DNA of 22,056 nt from CBFDBT01 sp965603115 (GCA_965603115.1 CBFDBT010000026.1:1-22056); one strand, 5' to 3'; shown: positions 8,253 through 16,524, numbered from the stretch's first letter. Numbers and translations: made by a program. Notes: generated from the letters alone by a model not told the origin.

Positions 8253-8696
8253 ATGCGATATTTTGCTGCAATTCCATTGGCTCTACTCCTCACTCCAATC
8301 ACATATGCGTTTGAAGCGCCTCATAGTGACTTTTTGCAAGCTCAACAAGAAGCCCAGATTGGTGATGCTTTTGCTGATTTTATGACAGGTTTGGATAACT
8401 ATAATGGATGGGGCGAAACCCAGCAAAATTACTTGGAATCGATTAAGCATTTTAAGCGTGCGGCGCGTGGCGGTCACACAAAAGCCCAGCATTACCTCGG
8501 ATTAATACATTATAAGGGTCTTGGTGTAGTTAAGGATAACATTGAAGCCTATAAATGGTTCGATCTTGCCGCATCAAATGGTGACAAGGTTGGCATGGTT
8601 TTGAAAGTAACCTTGAAAGATTTACTTACCGATCAAGAGATCGTTGAGGCGGAAAGCCGGAAAAAAGAGTGGCTTAATGAAGACGTTGAAGATTAG
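8253..8696 (+). CDS. Secreted Sel1-repeat protein
   Basis: 147-aa exported protein. An N-terminal signal peptide of about 19 residues (MRYFAAIPLALLLTPITYA) is followed by a short solenoid with one clear Sel1-like repeat, AQHYLGLIHYKGLGVVKDNI through YKWFDLAASNGD, and a partial repeat before it. The frame opens at a GTG at 8223, but the ATG at 8253 has GGAGG four bases upstream and starts the signal peptide cleanly. Sel1 repeats bind proteins; the partner is unknown. It converges with the putative ceramide synthase gene with only 5 bp between stops and no visible terminator. Confidence 0.8.
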   Translation: MRYFAAIPLALLLTPITYAFEAPHSDFLQAQQEAQIGDAFADFMTGLDNYNGWGETQQNYLESIKHFKRAARGGHTKAQHYLGLIHYKGLGVVKDNIEAYKWFDLAASNGDKVGMVLKVTLKDLLTDQEIVEAESRKKEWLNEDVED

Positions 8697-8701
8697 CGAC
8701 T

Positions 8702-9838
8702 TTAGATTTTTTGCTCATAAATGCGGTAAGTTTTATAGATAGTGCAGCCAATGGATTCTAGCATATTGCGCATGCCAACATTGTCTTCAAGTATCCAGCC
8801 CAGTTCCCCAAATTTACTGCCGCGCTCTATAACAAATTCCTGACATTGATGGATCATCCATATTGCCATGCCAGCGCCGAGTGGAGACTTTTGGAATTTG
8901 CTCTTAACTCCCATGAGGGGCACTCTGTGACGCGGTTCGTACTTTGAAATAAAGATACGGTATAAAATTTTAGCCCAGCCAAAGGGGAGCAATTTGCCCT
9001 TTAGGTCGGCTAGATAATGATTGATGTCAGGGATGGTGATCATGAAAGCTGCGGGCTCGCCGTCAACTTCGACAATCACAGTGCGTTTGGGGTGAACGAT
9101 AGGCTTTAAGCTTTCTGCCATGTGCTGAAGCTCGTGCTCGGTTAATTTAACATAACCCCAGTTTTCAGACCATGCCTCATTAAAAATATCCATAATGATA
9201 TCAAGTTCTGCTTTGAAATTTTTCATATCAATTTCACGAATATGCGTACGTTTGTTTTTGGCAGTCATTTTGACAATGCGCAGCATGCGATCGGGAATAT
9301 GGGTGCTGGAATCTCTTTCATAAGCATATAAATCTTTTGCTTTTTCAAAACCTTCAGCCTCGAAGTATTTTTTATAGTCTGGTAAAGCGTGGGGCATCAT
9401 AACCACGGGCGGGTATTCAAACCCATCAATAAGCAATCCGCATTCTTCATTAGAAGATAAGCTCCACGGCCCCTGCATGCGGGTCATGCCGCGCTCCTTA
9501 AGCCATGCCTTTGCTGTTTGGAAAAGTGCGTGGGCTACTTCGTCGTTGGCGGCTTCGAAAAGCCCAAAGTGCCCTAGATCTGGTCCCCATTTTTCCTGAA
9601 TTAAACTATCGACTTGTGCTGAGATGCGGCCTACATCCTTGCCATCTTGCACCGCGAGAAAATATTGCACATCGGCATGCTCAAAATAGGGATTTTTATC
9701 CCACGACAGGGCTTCCATGCGCTCGAAGGTAATGGGTAAAATATAATTAGGGTCATCTTTATAGATGCGGTCTACAAGACGTACGAAACGTTTAAGCATC
9801 TTTTTATCATTCACAGGCAAGATTGTAATATCAGTCAT
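8702..9838 (-). CDS. bcerS: Long GNAT-fold acyltransferase, probable bacterial ceramide synthase (bCerS-like)
   Basis: 378-aa protein of the long GNAT-like family that includes E. coli YghO and, as I recall it, Caulobacter bCerS (CCNA_01212), which N-acylates a sphingoid base. Visible features are an N-terminal segment with DPNYILPI, a middle region (MQGPWSLSSNEECGLLIDGF) and a C-terminal block GELGWILEDN at residues 344–353 followed by GM…ES.G and YRIYE. There is no signal peptide. It is the last gene of the minus-strand operon; its ATG overlaps the flippase stop by 8 bp. The sphingolipid genes 7–12 kb away support the ceramide role. The family call is strong; exact substrate is inferred. 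It could be another long-chain N-acyltransferase. Confidence 0.66.
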   Translation of the reverse strand: MTDITILPVNDKKMLKRFVRLVDRIYKDDPNYILPITFERMEALSWDKNPYFEHADVQYFLAVQDGKDVGRISAQVDSLIQEKWGPDLGHFGLFEAANDEVAHALFQTAKAWLKERGMTRMQGPWSLSSNEECGLLIDGFEYPPVVMMPHALPDYKKYFEAEGFEKAKDLYAYERDSSTHIPDRMLRIVKMTAKNKRTHIREIDMKNFKAELDIIMDIFNEAWSENWGYVKLTEHELQHMAESLKPIVHPKRTVIVEVDGEPAAFMITIPDINHYLADLKGKLLPFGWAKILYRIFISKYEPRHRVPLMGVKSKFQKSPLGAGMAIWMIHQCQEFVIERGSKFGELGWILEDNVGMRNMLESIGCTIYKTYRIYEQKI

Positions 9839-11411
9839 GCGGTGTTCCTGTTTTCACATTGATTTTTTTATTTTTGGGTTTGGCAAAGCGCCCAAAGGCG
9901 CCCAAGGCGGAAGCATCAGACGATGAAAGCCCGTAGCGAACAGTCATATATAGTGTTAAGAAAAAGCCAAGTAGACTACTGATCACCCCTGTCGGCGGTG
10001 GGTAGTCATTGACATAGCGATCAAGGAATAGCAGCGTAATGCTAAAGAAAAGCACAATGATCAGGGGCTTGATCAGGCGGCTATCGTAGGGTCGCATTTT
10101 AAAAAGGATAATTGATTCTACAAAGGCGAGAATAGCCGTTGTGTTGATCGCAAGTCCTGCTGCAATCGCCCCACCAGTAATGCCGTAGAGTGGGATTAAA
10201 TAAGCCGAAAAGCTAGTCATAACGGCTAGACCAATCAAAGTATTGGTAATAGGGAGCAGTCGGTGACCAAGCATTTCAACCAATGCAGTGGATGGCCCAG
10301 CAAGAACTTCAAACATGCGAGCAACACTAAGCGCAATAATAGCCGGGGCAGCTGCAGCAAATTCTGGTTTTAAGAGCGATAAAATATCAAAGCGGGCAAG
10401 AATAAGAGCGACAGTGAAGGGTAGGGCGACTACAGTTGAGATCCGCACCACGAAGGAAAACATCTCCTTTAAACCATCAATATCGTTTTGACCGTCTTTT
10501 TCGGCAGCAAGAGGAGCCATAACATATTCAAAGGTTTGGCCAACCATTTGTAAAACGCTCGTGACCTGGCGTGCAATTTTATAGTATCCACTGGCCGCCG
10601 CGCCAGCTGCACCGGGCAAAAACTGGTTGAGAAAGATAACTGGCATTTCTGAGAAAAGAGATTTTATCAAATAGGCAGGTGCCATCGGTTTGGCATAATG
10701 CAACATGGCCTTGGGGAGCTTGCCTCGCATGGGTGCAAAGAAGACTTTTTTAAAGTCCAGTTGCTTTGCAATAAGGCGCATAGCCAATAAAGCTGCAAGA
10801 AATACTGCCAGCATATGGGCAAGGAAAAGTCCGTAAGTCATCCAGCCAAGTAATGCAAAAGTTACTCCAGCAACAAGCCGCATGCCCTGTTCATAGAATA
10901 TACGCACACGAATTTCTGGGCCAAAGGTGCGACGGGCACGAATGGCGGCCGTGCCAACCTCCACCAAAACCCAAAAGGGTAAAATCCACACATAAAGACG
11001 GATAACATCGCTGAGATGTTCAGCGTCGCTTACATCAGCATTAATTTTTCCTGCAATATTTGGCGCGAAAATAAAGCCGGCTGTGGCTATCAAAGTGGCC
11101 AGTAGAAAGCTCCACTTAAGCGCAAAACCTATAGCTTCGTTTGCCTCATCATCTGTTCCTTTTGGTACGAAACGCTGTAGGGTAAGGGTCATGGCAAAGT
11201 CCGCTATGGGTGTTGCTATGACGAGTAGACTCCAAAGGACTGCAAACAGGCCAAATGTAGAAGCGCCATATAGCCAAGTGAAGGTAAATATCGCGACGGC
11301 TTCGACAACTGCACCAAGACGCCCGAGAAAAACAATGCCCGCACCGTTCGCCACACGTTTGCGGTTGTCGTGGTTCTCTTGTGTATATCTATGTTTTTTT
11401 CTGTCAGTCAC
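9831..11411 (-). CDS. Wzx/MOP-superfamily lipid-linked (oligo)saccharide flippase
   Basis: 526-aa polytopic inner-membrane protein with roughly 12–14 hydrophobic segments, starting with GIVFLGRLGAVVEAVAIFTF. It fits the polysaccharide biosynthesis protein/Wzx class of the MOP superfamily, which flips lipid-linked sugars to the periplasm. The C-terminus is basic (KPKNKKINVKTG). It starts at a GTG (11411) three bases after the lptG stop and ends overlapping bcerS, so it is translated as part of the lptF–lptG–flippase–bcerS operon. The cargo is unknown: an LPS/O-unit precursor is the conventional guess, a glycosylated or phosphorylated ceramide the contextual one. No glycosyltransferase is in the window. 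Confidence 0.82.
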   Translation of the reverse strand: MTDRKKHRYTQENHDNRKRVANGAGIVFLGRLGAVVEAVAIFTFTWLYGASTFGLFAVLWSLLVIATPIADFAMTLTLQRFVPKGTDDEANEAIGFALKWSFLLATLIATAGFIFAPNIAGKINADVSDAEHLSDVIRLYVWILPFWVLVEVGTAAIRARRTFGPEIRVRIFYEQGMRLVAGVTFALLGWMTYGLFLAHMLAVFLAALLAMRLIAKQLDFKKVFFAPMRGKLPKAMLHYAKPMAPAYLIKSLFSEMPVIFLNQFLPGAAGAAASGYYKIARQVTSVLQMVGQTFEYVMAPLAAEKDGQNDIDGLKEMFSFVVRISTVVALPFTVALILARFDILSLLKPEFAAAAPAIIALSVARMFEVLAGPSTALVEMLGHRLLPITNTLIGLAVMTSFSAYLIPLYGITGGAIAAGLAINTTAILAFVESIILFKMRPYDSRLIKPLIIVLFFSITLLFLDRYVNDYPPPTGVISSLLGFFLTLYMTVRYGLSSSDASALGAFGRFAKPKNKKINVKTGTPHD

Positions 11412-11414
11412 ACT

Positions 11415-12557
11415 TTAGTTCCGCCCCAGTGCTTTTCCACCTTCTTCGGTATGGAATATTACAGCGTATCCGATACTGAGGAATAATATGAAGGGTGTTG
11501 CTGAGGCAAGAAATGGCGATGCAACACCAAACTGTCCCATAGCCAGCATGAAGTTGTCGGCAATGAAGAAAGCAAAACCGAGAGACATACCTATTACAAG
11601 TCGTACAAAAATAGTGCCGCCACGTGACACCCCAAACGCTGCGATCGCTCCGAGTATTGGCATGAGCATCGCCGCCATAGGGCCAATGAGCTTGTGCAAT
11701 AAAGTGGTCATAAGTATATCTGTTGGAAGGCCTTCTTTGTTGAGTTGTCTTATGGATTTCCATAACTTGAAGAAATTAACATGTTTTGGATTTACAGTAA
11801 GGGCCAGAAAACGTTCGGGTGGTGTAGGAATATCCCAAGCAATGGAAGGTTGAACGGTTACTATATGGCTTTGCGTATTGAAGCGCTTGACTTCAAATAA
11901 TGTCCATTTGTTATTTTGGTGCCAGGCGAAATCAGCTTTTACAATGGCCTTGAGTTTACCTTCATTATCACGTTCAAAGAATTTAACTTTGTCCAAAATT
12001 ACCCGATTGGCTGAGCGAGTTACCGAATCTACTAGGACGACCGTTTTCCCTTCAGTCAGCCAAACGCGTTCCGTTTTGTCAGTTCTTGGTGGCAGATCAA
12101 CCGCATAATCCTGCGCCTGCCAGTAAGAAAGCTGTGCTGAAGATTCCACTACAACTGTTTCATTGAAAATCAAATGAACAAAAGCCACTATGGCGCAGGC
12201 CATGCCGAGTGGCATTAATATTCTGTGGGCAGACAGACCAATCGCTTTCATAACAATAATTTCACTGTGCTGGTTAAGCGAAGCTAAGCTGAGCAAGGTT
12301 GCGAGTAAGGCCACAAAGGGGGCAAATTGACTTATGAGCTGTGGGAACCTAAGGGCTACATAGCTAATGAGCGAGCCATAGGAAGCCCCCGAGGCGGCCA
12401 TGACTTCATCAGACACTGCCATTAGGTCCAAGAGTTGCAGTACGGCTGTAAGGCCAATCAACACGCCTAAAAAGCGCCCTAAATAAAGACGTATCATATA
12501 GTTAGCGAGAGTTTTAGATGGCAATAAGCGTCGCCTGATATGTCTTAAAATACTCAT
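11415..12557 (-). CDS. lptG: LptG-type inner-membrane permease of lipid export
   Basis: 380-aa YjgP/YjgQ-family protein. With LptF and the LptB ATPase it extracts LPS from the inner membrane toward the periplasmic bridge. The expected architecture is present: three N-terminal membrane helices, a periplasmic beta-jellyroll-like middle (about residues 130–270, with WLTEGKTVVLVD), and three C-terminal helices. The ATG overlaps the lptF stop by 4 bp (ATGA), indicating translational coupling. Downstream are a flippase and an acyltransferase, not lptD-type genes. It may be the sole housekeeping LptG or a paralogue devoted to another lipid; the window cannot decide. Confidence 0.9.
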   Translation of the reverse strand: MSILRHIRRRLLPSKTLANYMIRLYLGRFLGVLIGLTAVLQLLDLMAVSDEVMAASGASYGSLISYVALRFPQLISQFAPFVALLATLLSLASLNQHSEIIVMKAIGLSAHRILMPLGMACAIVAFVHLIFNETVVVESSAQLSYWQAQDYAVDLPPRTDKTERVWLTEGKTVVLVDSVTRSANRVILDKVKFFERDNEGKLKAIVKADFAWHQNNKWTLFEVKRFNTQSHIVTVQPSIAWDIPTPPERFLALTVNPKHVNFFKLWKSIRQLNKEGLPTDILMTTLLHKLIGPMAAMLMPILGAIAAFGVSRGGTIFVRLVIGMSLGFAFFIADNFMLAMGQFGVASPFLASATPFILFLSIGYAVIFHTEEGGKALGRN

Positions 12558-13750
12558 AACTCATTTCTCTTGAATCGGCGCATGATGAATCGAGCTGGTC
12601 TACCGAGATAGTCGACAGTGACATCAACCCATCGCAAAGGCTCTCCTTCAATTTTGAAAGCCACTGTCCTAAATATCATAATGCTAATGAAAGCTAGTAG
12701 AGCAAAGAGCGCCCATATGGTCAAAAACGGAGACATACCTTCGTGGGCAATCGCAGTTTCCATACCTTCCATAACTTCGTTATAAACAATGAGCATTGCC
12801 ATGCCGACAACTAGGCCAGTTGATTTTGGATTTCGTTTATTGGCTATGCCAAGGGGCATGGCAAGAAAGGGTAAAATCAAAAAAGTAAGGCTGTGCATCA
12901 AACGCCAGTGAAATTGCCCACTAATAGCATTGCGTTCGTCTTGGGTACGGTTCATATCATCTTTGTTACGCCAAAGTTCAGTGAAAGTCATATCTTTTTC
13001 GGCGCCGCCTCGTTCGTGAAAGTCAAGCATTTCCGGCAGCTGTATTTTAAGGTCTTGGCGCGCGAAGGTTAAGACCCTAGGGCGCTCGGATGTATCATTC
13101 AGGTCAACAAGCACACCATCGTAGAGGCGCAATAAAATTGTTTGCTCATCAGGTGTGGAATAAAACCCACCCCGCTTTGCAGAAACCGCTATTGAATTGC
13201 CATTTTCTTCACGGCGCTCAAGAAAAATCCCGATCAGTTCCGCGCCTTGATTTTGTGATTCTTCAATTCGAAGGATGGTATTGTTGCCAACATCAACAAA
13301 TTCGCCCACCTTGATGCTTGCGCCGAGAGCGCCGCTTCTAAGCTCGAAGATGAGTGTGTCATATGTATATTGAGCATAGGGTTGAATCCAGCCAACCAAA
13401 TATATATTGATCATCATTAAACCAGCAGAGAGTAACATTAGGGGGCGCAGTAAGCGTACTAGACCCTGTCCAGATGATGTGATGGCATCAAGCTCTGATT
13501 GCATGGAAAGCTTTCTAAAAGCCAGTACAATGCCAAGGAATAGACCAATGGGTAGGCCATATCCAACAAATCTTGGCGCCATATTCGCCAACATCTCGAA
13601 AACAACTTTTACTGGTCCGCCCTGATTAACGACAAAGTCAAACAGTTGCAGCATTTTTTCAAGAGTAAGCAAGAGCGCTGCAATCACCAGCGTTGTGATC
13701 AACGGCGTGAACACAAGCTTTAATATATAGCGATCCAAACGACCTAACAT
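12554..13750 (-). CDS. lptF: LptF-type inner-membrane permease of lipid export
   Basis: 398-aa partner of LptG in the LptB2FG ABC exporter. It starts MLGRLDRYILKLVFTPL, as LptF proteins do, and has the conserved cytoplasmic coupling segment KLSMQSELDAITSSGQ (about residues 85–100). Six membrane helices flank a periplasmic domain. The frame begins at a GTG (13768), but that lacks a ribosome site; the ATG at 13750 has GGGAG 11 bases upstream and gives the usual N-terminus. It is the first gene of the four-gene operon and is divergent from the DUF2141 gene across 215 bp containing a palindrome. Confidence 0.92.
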   Translation of the reverse strand: MLGRLDRYILKLVFTPLITTLVIAALLLTLEKMLQLFDFVVNQGGPVKVVFEMLANMAPRFVGYGLPIGLFLGIVLAFRKLSMQSELDAITSSGQGLVRLLRPLMLLSAGLMMINIYLVGWIQPYAQYTYDTLIFELRSGALGASIKVGEFVDVGNNTILRIEESQNQGAELIGIFLERREENGNSIAVSAKRGGFYSTPDEQTILLRLYDGVLVDLNDTSERPRVLTFARQDLKIQLPEMLDFHERGGAEKDMTFTELWRNKDDMNRTQDERNAISGQFHWRLMHSLTFLILPFLAMPLGIANKRNPKSTGLVVGMAMLIVYNEVMEGMETAIAHEGMSPFLTIWALFALLAFISIMIFRTVAFKIEGEPLRWVDVTVDYLGRPARFIMRRFKRNEL

Positions 13751-13777
13751 CACTGTGAAAACTCCCACTAGAATATT

Positions 13778-13806
13778 TTAATACTTTCAACTTGCATATA
13801 TAGCAA
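13778..13806 (-). promoter_or_regulatory. Candidate promoter of the lptF operon
   Basis: On the minus strand TTGCTA (13801–13806) and TATTAA (13778–13783) are spaced by 17 bases, upstream of lptF. Each matches the sigma-70 consensus at four of six positions, so the call is weak. Its -35 box lies inside the palindrome at 13790–13808. Confidence 0.33.
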
Positions 13807-13808
13807 GT
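13790..13808. promoter_or_regulatory. 19-bp palindrome, possible operator
   Basis: ACTTGC–ATATATA–GCAAGT, with perfect 6-bp arms, between the divergent lptF and DUF2141 genes. It overlaps the putative lptF -35 element. A related arrangement (CTTGCA and TAGCAA with an A/T spacer of 8 instead of 4 bases) occurs at 20868–20887 in the other divergent promoter region. A dimeric repressor site is possible; no regulator gene is in the window. Confidence 0.4.
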
Positions 13809-13965
13809 CCCTATCAGATTGTTTTGCAATGATAAGAAACTATTCTAATCTGCTTGAATTAAGGCAAAAGCAAGATGACTTATACAGCGTTTTGAGTAAT
13901 AAGGGACATATTTTCGCCACCATCACACTGCTTTTTGTTATGAGGTGAGTAATGGAGTTATTATT

Positions 13966-14523
13966 ATGGGTTTTGAAGACCTAAAAAATATTAGTTTATC
14001 GGTACTATTGTTTGGGGGCTTATATACGCCAGATGTTTTTGCTTTTGATGACCAAGTCGAAAATGACGCGGATACTCATAGTGAAGCCGGGTGTCAGGCT
14101 TTGGCTGACAAATATGGGCAAACGGCCTTCGTGCGTGTGCGCAATATAAGGTCTGAAGAAGGTAACGTGCGGGTTGAAGTATATGCCAATGATGAAGAAG
14201 AGTTTCTTCAAGGCGAGAAGCGGCTCAACCGTGTTGATGTTCCCAGTGCTGATTATGAACGTGATGTTTGTTTGGTTTTACCGGAAGCCGAGAAATATGC
14301 GCTTGTCGTTATTCATGACAGGAACGCTAATGACAAAGCAGATTTCTTTACAGAAGGCTTTGGTTTTTCGAATAATGTAAAACTTAAATTGGCTAAACCC
14401 AAATTAAAAGATGTTGCTTTTCAGGCAAAGCCGGGCATGAACCGTATGGAGCTTGATTTGACCTATATGTTTGTATCTGATCATGAAAAAGAAAAAAAAC
14501 GCAGGAAATTTCGTAGAAGATGA
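13966..14523 (+). CDS. Secreted DUF2141-family protein
   Basis: 185-aa protein with an N-terminal hydrophobic export segment (about residues 9–30, ending near DVFA) and a beta-rich DUF2141 domain. Family hallmarks are the HDxNxN-like HDRNAND starting at His117 and the GFGFSNN motif at 131–137. The tail is strongly basic (KEKKRRKFRRR). The function of DUF2141 is not established. The frame opens at GTG 13945, but ATG 13966 has GGAG eight bases upstream and starts the signal-like segment. It lies 108 bp before the lipid kinase, same strand, so it may share its transcript; a periplasmic role in envelope lipid handling would fit but is inference. Confidence 0.75.
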   Translation: MGFEDLKNISLSVLLFGGLYTPDVFAFDDQVENDADTHSEAGCQALADKYGQTAFVRVRNIRSEEGNVRVEVYANDEEEFLQGEKRLNRVDVPSADYERDVCLVLPEAEKYALVVIHDRNANDKADFFTEGFGFSNNVKLKLAKPKLKDVAFQAKPGMNRMELDLTYMFVSDHEKEKKRRKFRRR

Positions 14524-14568
14524 TCTATGCTTTCATCTTAATCTAAAAGATGGGTGTTAAATAGATCA

Positions 14569-14625
14569 ATGAATGAAGCTGAGCGACCAGACAAAAAGCT
14601 TGAAAAGCCTAAAGCCAAACCTTAG
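14569..14625 (+). other. 18-codon ORF in frame with the downstream lipid kinase, ended by TAG
   Basis: ATG at 14569 opens MNEAERPDKKLEKPKAKP, then TAG at 14623. The same frame continues GTT GCT GTG CTA…, that is VAVLSNP, the usual first beta strand of this kinase fold. The ORF could be a leader peptide with restart six bases past its stop, the original kinase N-terminus cut by a nonsense change, or a base error in the assembly. The peptide is very hydrophilic and gives no further clue. Confidence 0.45.
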
Positions 14626-14631
14626 GTTGCT

Positions 14632-15579
14632 GTGCTATCAAACCCTTTGAGTTCTGCTAACAAAAAGGGTTTGCCTGGAATTCGTAAAGTTATAGAGAAA
14701 TCTATAAATGTTATTCATTTCGAGATTAGTACAATCTCTAGTGTTGATGAAGCTCTCGCTCTTTTTGCTAGGTCCCAGCCTTCTATGCTGATTATAAATG
14801 GCGGAGACGGTACGGTTAGTATGGTTCTTCAAGCCTTGATTTTCCGGAATCCTTTTAGAATTATTCCGCCGCTTGCTCTACTCCCTGGTGGAAAAACCAA
14901 TATGACGGGGGCAGACTTGGGGCTTAAAGGTTCGCCGATTAAAATTCTGGAACGCCTATTGAAGTTGGTTCACGTTAAAGATAGTGGCGTAAAGCTTGTA
15001 AAACGCAATTTGATTGAGGTGGACTTAGGGGACGGCGAATGCGCACGGGTTGGCACCTTTTTTGGTGCAGCTGGTATAGTGGAAAGCGTCCTATGGTGCC
15101 GCAATAATATCTACCCTAAAAAATGGCCGCATTTTATTGCCCACGCCATTACATTTGGTGTGTTACTCGGGGCATCAGCTAATCTTGTGCTTAAAGATCA
15201 AATAGCAGAAGGTGTGAATATGGATATTTATATTCATGGTGGCGGTCGGCTGAGAGGGCAATATTCCGCCCTGACATGTACTACACTTGACGATTTGGTT
15301 TTGGGGGCTCGCCCTTATGGTAACTTTGGATCTGGCGGTCTTAGATTTTCGTGTGTATCCCGCGGTGGTGGAAATATGTTACGAGCGATTTTGGGACTCT
15401 TAACTGGCAGTTTTAGCATGGGAAATGTGAAGGGTGTTGCGGTACATCGTTCGAATAGAATCCGTATTAAAACCTCAGGACATGCGATGCTTGATGGAGA
15501 GATGCTGAAAGTTAACCCTAATATCCCTATTATCTTAAGGGGAGAGAAAAAACTTTCATTTGTGTCGCTAATAAAATGA
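14632..15579 (+). CDS. cpgB: Diacylglycerol-kinase-fold lipid kinase, candidate ceramide kinase
   Basis: 315-aa DAGK/sphingosine-kinase catalytic-domain protein. GGDGT is at residues 57–61. A PGGKTN loop at 85–90 replaces the common PLGTxN form, and DGE at 288–290 closes the fold. It should phosphorylate a lipid hydroxyl with ATP at the cytoplasmic face. Caulobacter CpgB, a ceramide kinase, belongs to this fold and lies beside spt; position and cluster content favour ceramide, but diacylglycerol or another lipid is possible. The start is GTG 14632 with AGG five bases upstream. This start trims the first beta strand (VAV precedes it), so the true start is uncertain. The stop overlaps the next ATG by ATGA, indicating coupling. 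Confidence 0.68.
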   Translation: MLSNPLSSANKKGLPGIRKVIEKSINVIHFEISTISSVDEALALFARSQPSMLIINGGDGTVSMVLQALIFRNPFRIIPPLALLPGGKTNMTGADLGLKGSPIKILERLLKLVHVKDSGVKLVKRNLIEVDLGDGECARVGTFFGAAGIVESVLWCRNNIYPKKWPHFIAHAITFGVLLGASANLVLKDQIAEGVNMDIYIHGGGRLRGQYSALTCTTLDDLVLGARPYGNFGSGGLRFSCVSRGGGNMLRAILGLLTGSFSMGNVKGVAVHRSNRIRIKTSGHAMLDGEMLKVNPNIPIILRGEKKLSFVSLIK

Positions 15580-16508
15580 GTAATATCAGTACTATATATA
15601 AATTTCTTAATCAATTACCTTCAAATAGAGTTGCCCCAGAAGTGCCTGTGGTTGCCGATAGTATTGCGCGTTTATTTGATGGTGCTGTTGCTGGTGTTTT
15701 CTTTTACGGTTCTTGTTTGCACTCTGGAGAAGTGAAAGGTAAAATTCTCGATTTTTATGTTATCGTTGATGATGATCAGAAAGCCTATAAAAAACGCTGG
15801 CTCAGCATAGCGGGCAGGCTTTGCCCTCCAAATGTTTTTTATCATGAGATCGAGGTTAACGGGCAACTGATGCGCTCCAAATATGCCGTGATATGTCAAA
15901 ATGATTTTGTTAAAAGGTGTGGTAGTAAGCCCATTAATAGTTCTATTTGGGCGCGGTTTTGTCAACCTGCTACGCTGCTTCTGGCTCGTGATAATGTGAT
16001 CAAGGAAGAACTGATGACTGCGGTTGCTGAAGCTGTTGAAACAGCGGTGCATTCAATTCTGCCGCTCTATTCCTATGTTCCTACTTCGATGGAGTTATGG
16101 GCAGAAGTTTTCCGCCGAACCTACGGTGCGGAACTGCGCTCTGAGCGCGATCAAAAATCACTTGAAATTTATATCCTGAATCAAGAGAGATATGATGGGA
16201 TAACAGAGTTAGTATATAAAAAGCATGGCCTACATCCTGATAAAGTTCTTGATAAGCAACCACCGAGACTTCCTATCTTGAAAGCTCAGTTTCATTGGTG
16301 GTTGCGCCGCATAAACGGTAAAACCGTTAGCTTAATTCGTCTTATTAAGGCTTCAGTAACATTTGAAGGCGGGATAGATTATCTCGCATGGAAGATTAAG
16401 CGCCATTCTGGTGTTGAATTAGACGTTAAACCCTGGATGCGCCGCTTCCCACTTGTAGCCGGTCTGGTTTGCTTTTGGCGCATGAAAAAACAGGATGCTT
16501 TTCGCTAA
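15576..16508 (+). CDS. Tam41-like (PF09139-type) CTP-dependent lipid nucleotidyltransferase
   Basis: 310-aa protein resembling mitochondrial Tam41/Mmp37, which makes CDP-diacylglycerol from phosphatidate and CTP. The nucleotidyltransferase core is VFFYGSCLHSGEV with Gly45-Ser46, then LDFYVIVDDDQ with Asp59 and the DDD at 65–67, matching the Tam41 YGSG…LDFVFxVDD pattern. Further matches are EVNGQLMRSKYAVI, a FCQPATLL segment like Tam41's RLQKPV, and a later S/T-rich ERD region. No membrane helix is evident, so it is probably a peripheral cytoplasmic enzyme. It overlaps the lipid kinase by 4 bp, so its substrate is likely that kinase's product. If that is ceramide-1-phosphate, CDP-ceramide would form; this is inference. 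Confidence 0.7.
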   Translation: MSNISTIYKFLNQLPSNRVAPEVPVVADSIARLFDGAVAGVFFYGSCLHSGEVKGKILDFYVIVDDDQKAYKKRWLSIAGRLCPPNVFYHEIEVNGQLMRSKYAVICQNDFVKRCGSKPINSSIWARFCQPATLLLARDNVIKEELMTAVAEAVETAVHSILPLYSYVPTSMELWAEVFRRTYGAELRSERDQKSLEIYILNQERYDGITELVYKKHGLHPDKVLDKQPPRLPILKAQFHWWLRRINGKTVSLIRLIKASVTFEGGIDYLAWKIKRHSGVELDVKPWMRRFPLVAGLVCFWRMKKQDAFR

Positions 16509-16524
16509 CGGGAGGCCGTATTGG

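Noticed and set aside
15576..16508. CpgD-type phosphoglycerate cytidylyltransferase
   Set aside because: The motif layout and later segments resemble Tam41 rather than a small soluble sugar/glycerate nucleotidyltransferase, although both use CTP.
16509..16524. Bidirectional terminator between the Tam41-like gene and spt
   Set aside because: Only 16 bp separate the stops and no stem-loop with a T-run is visible.
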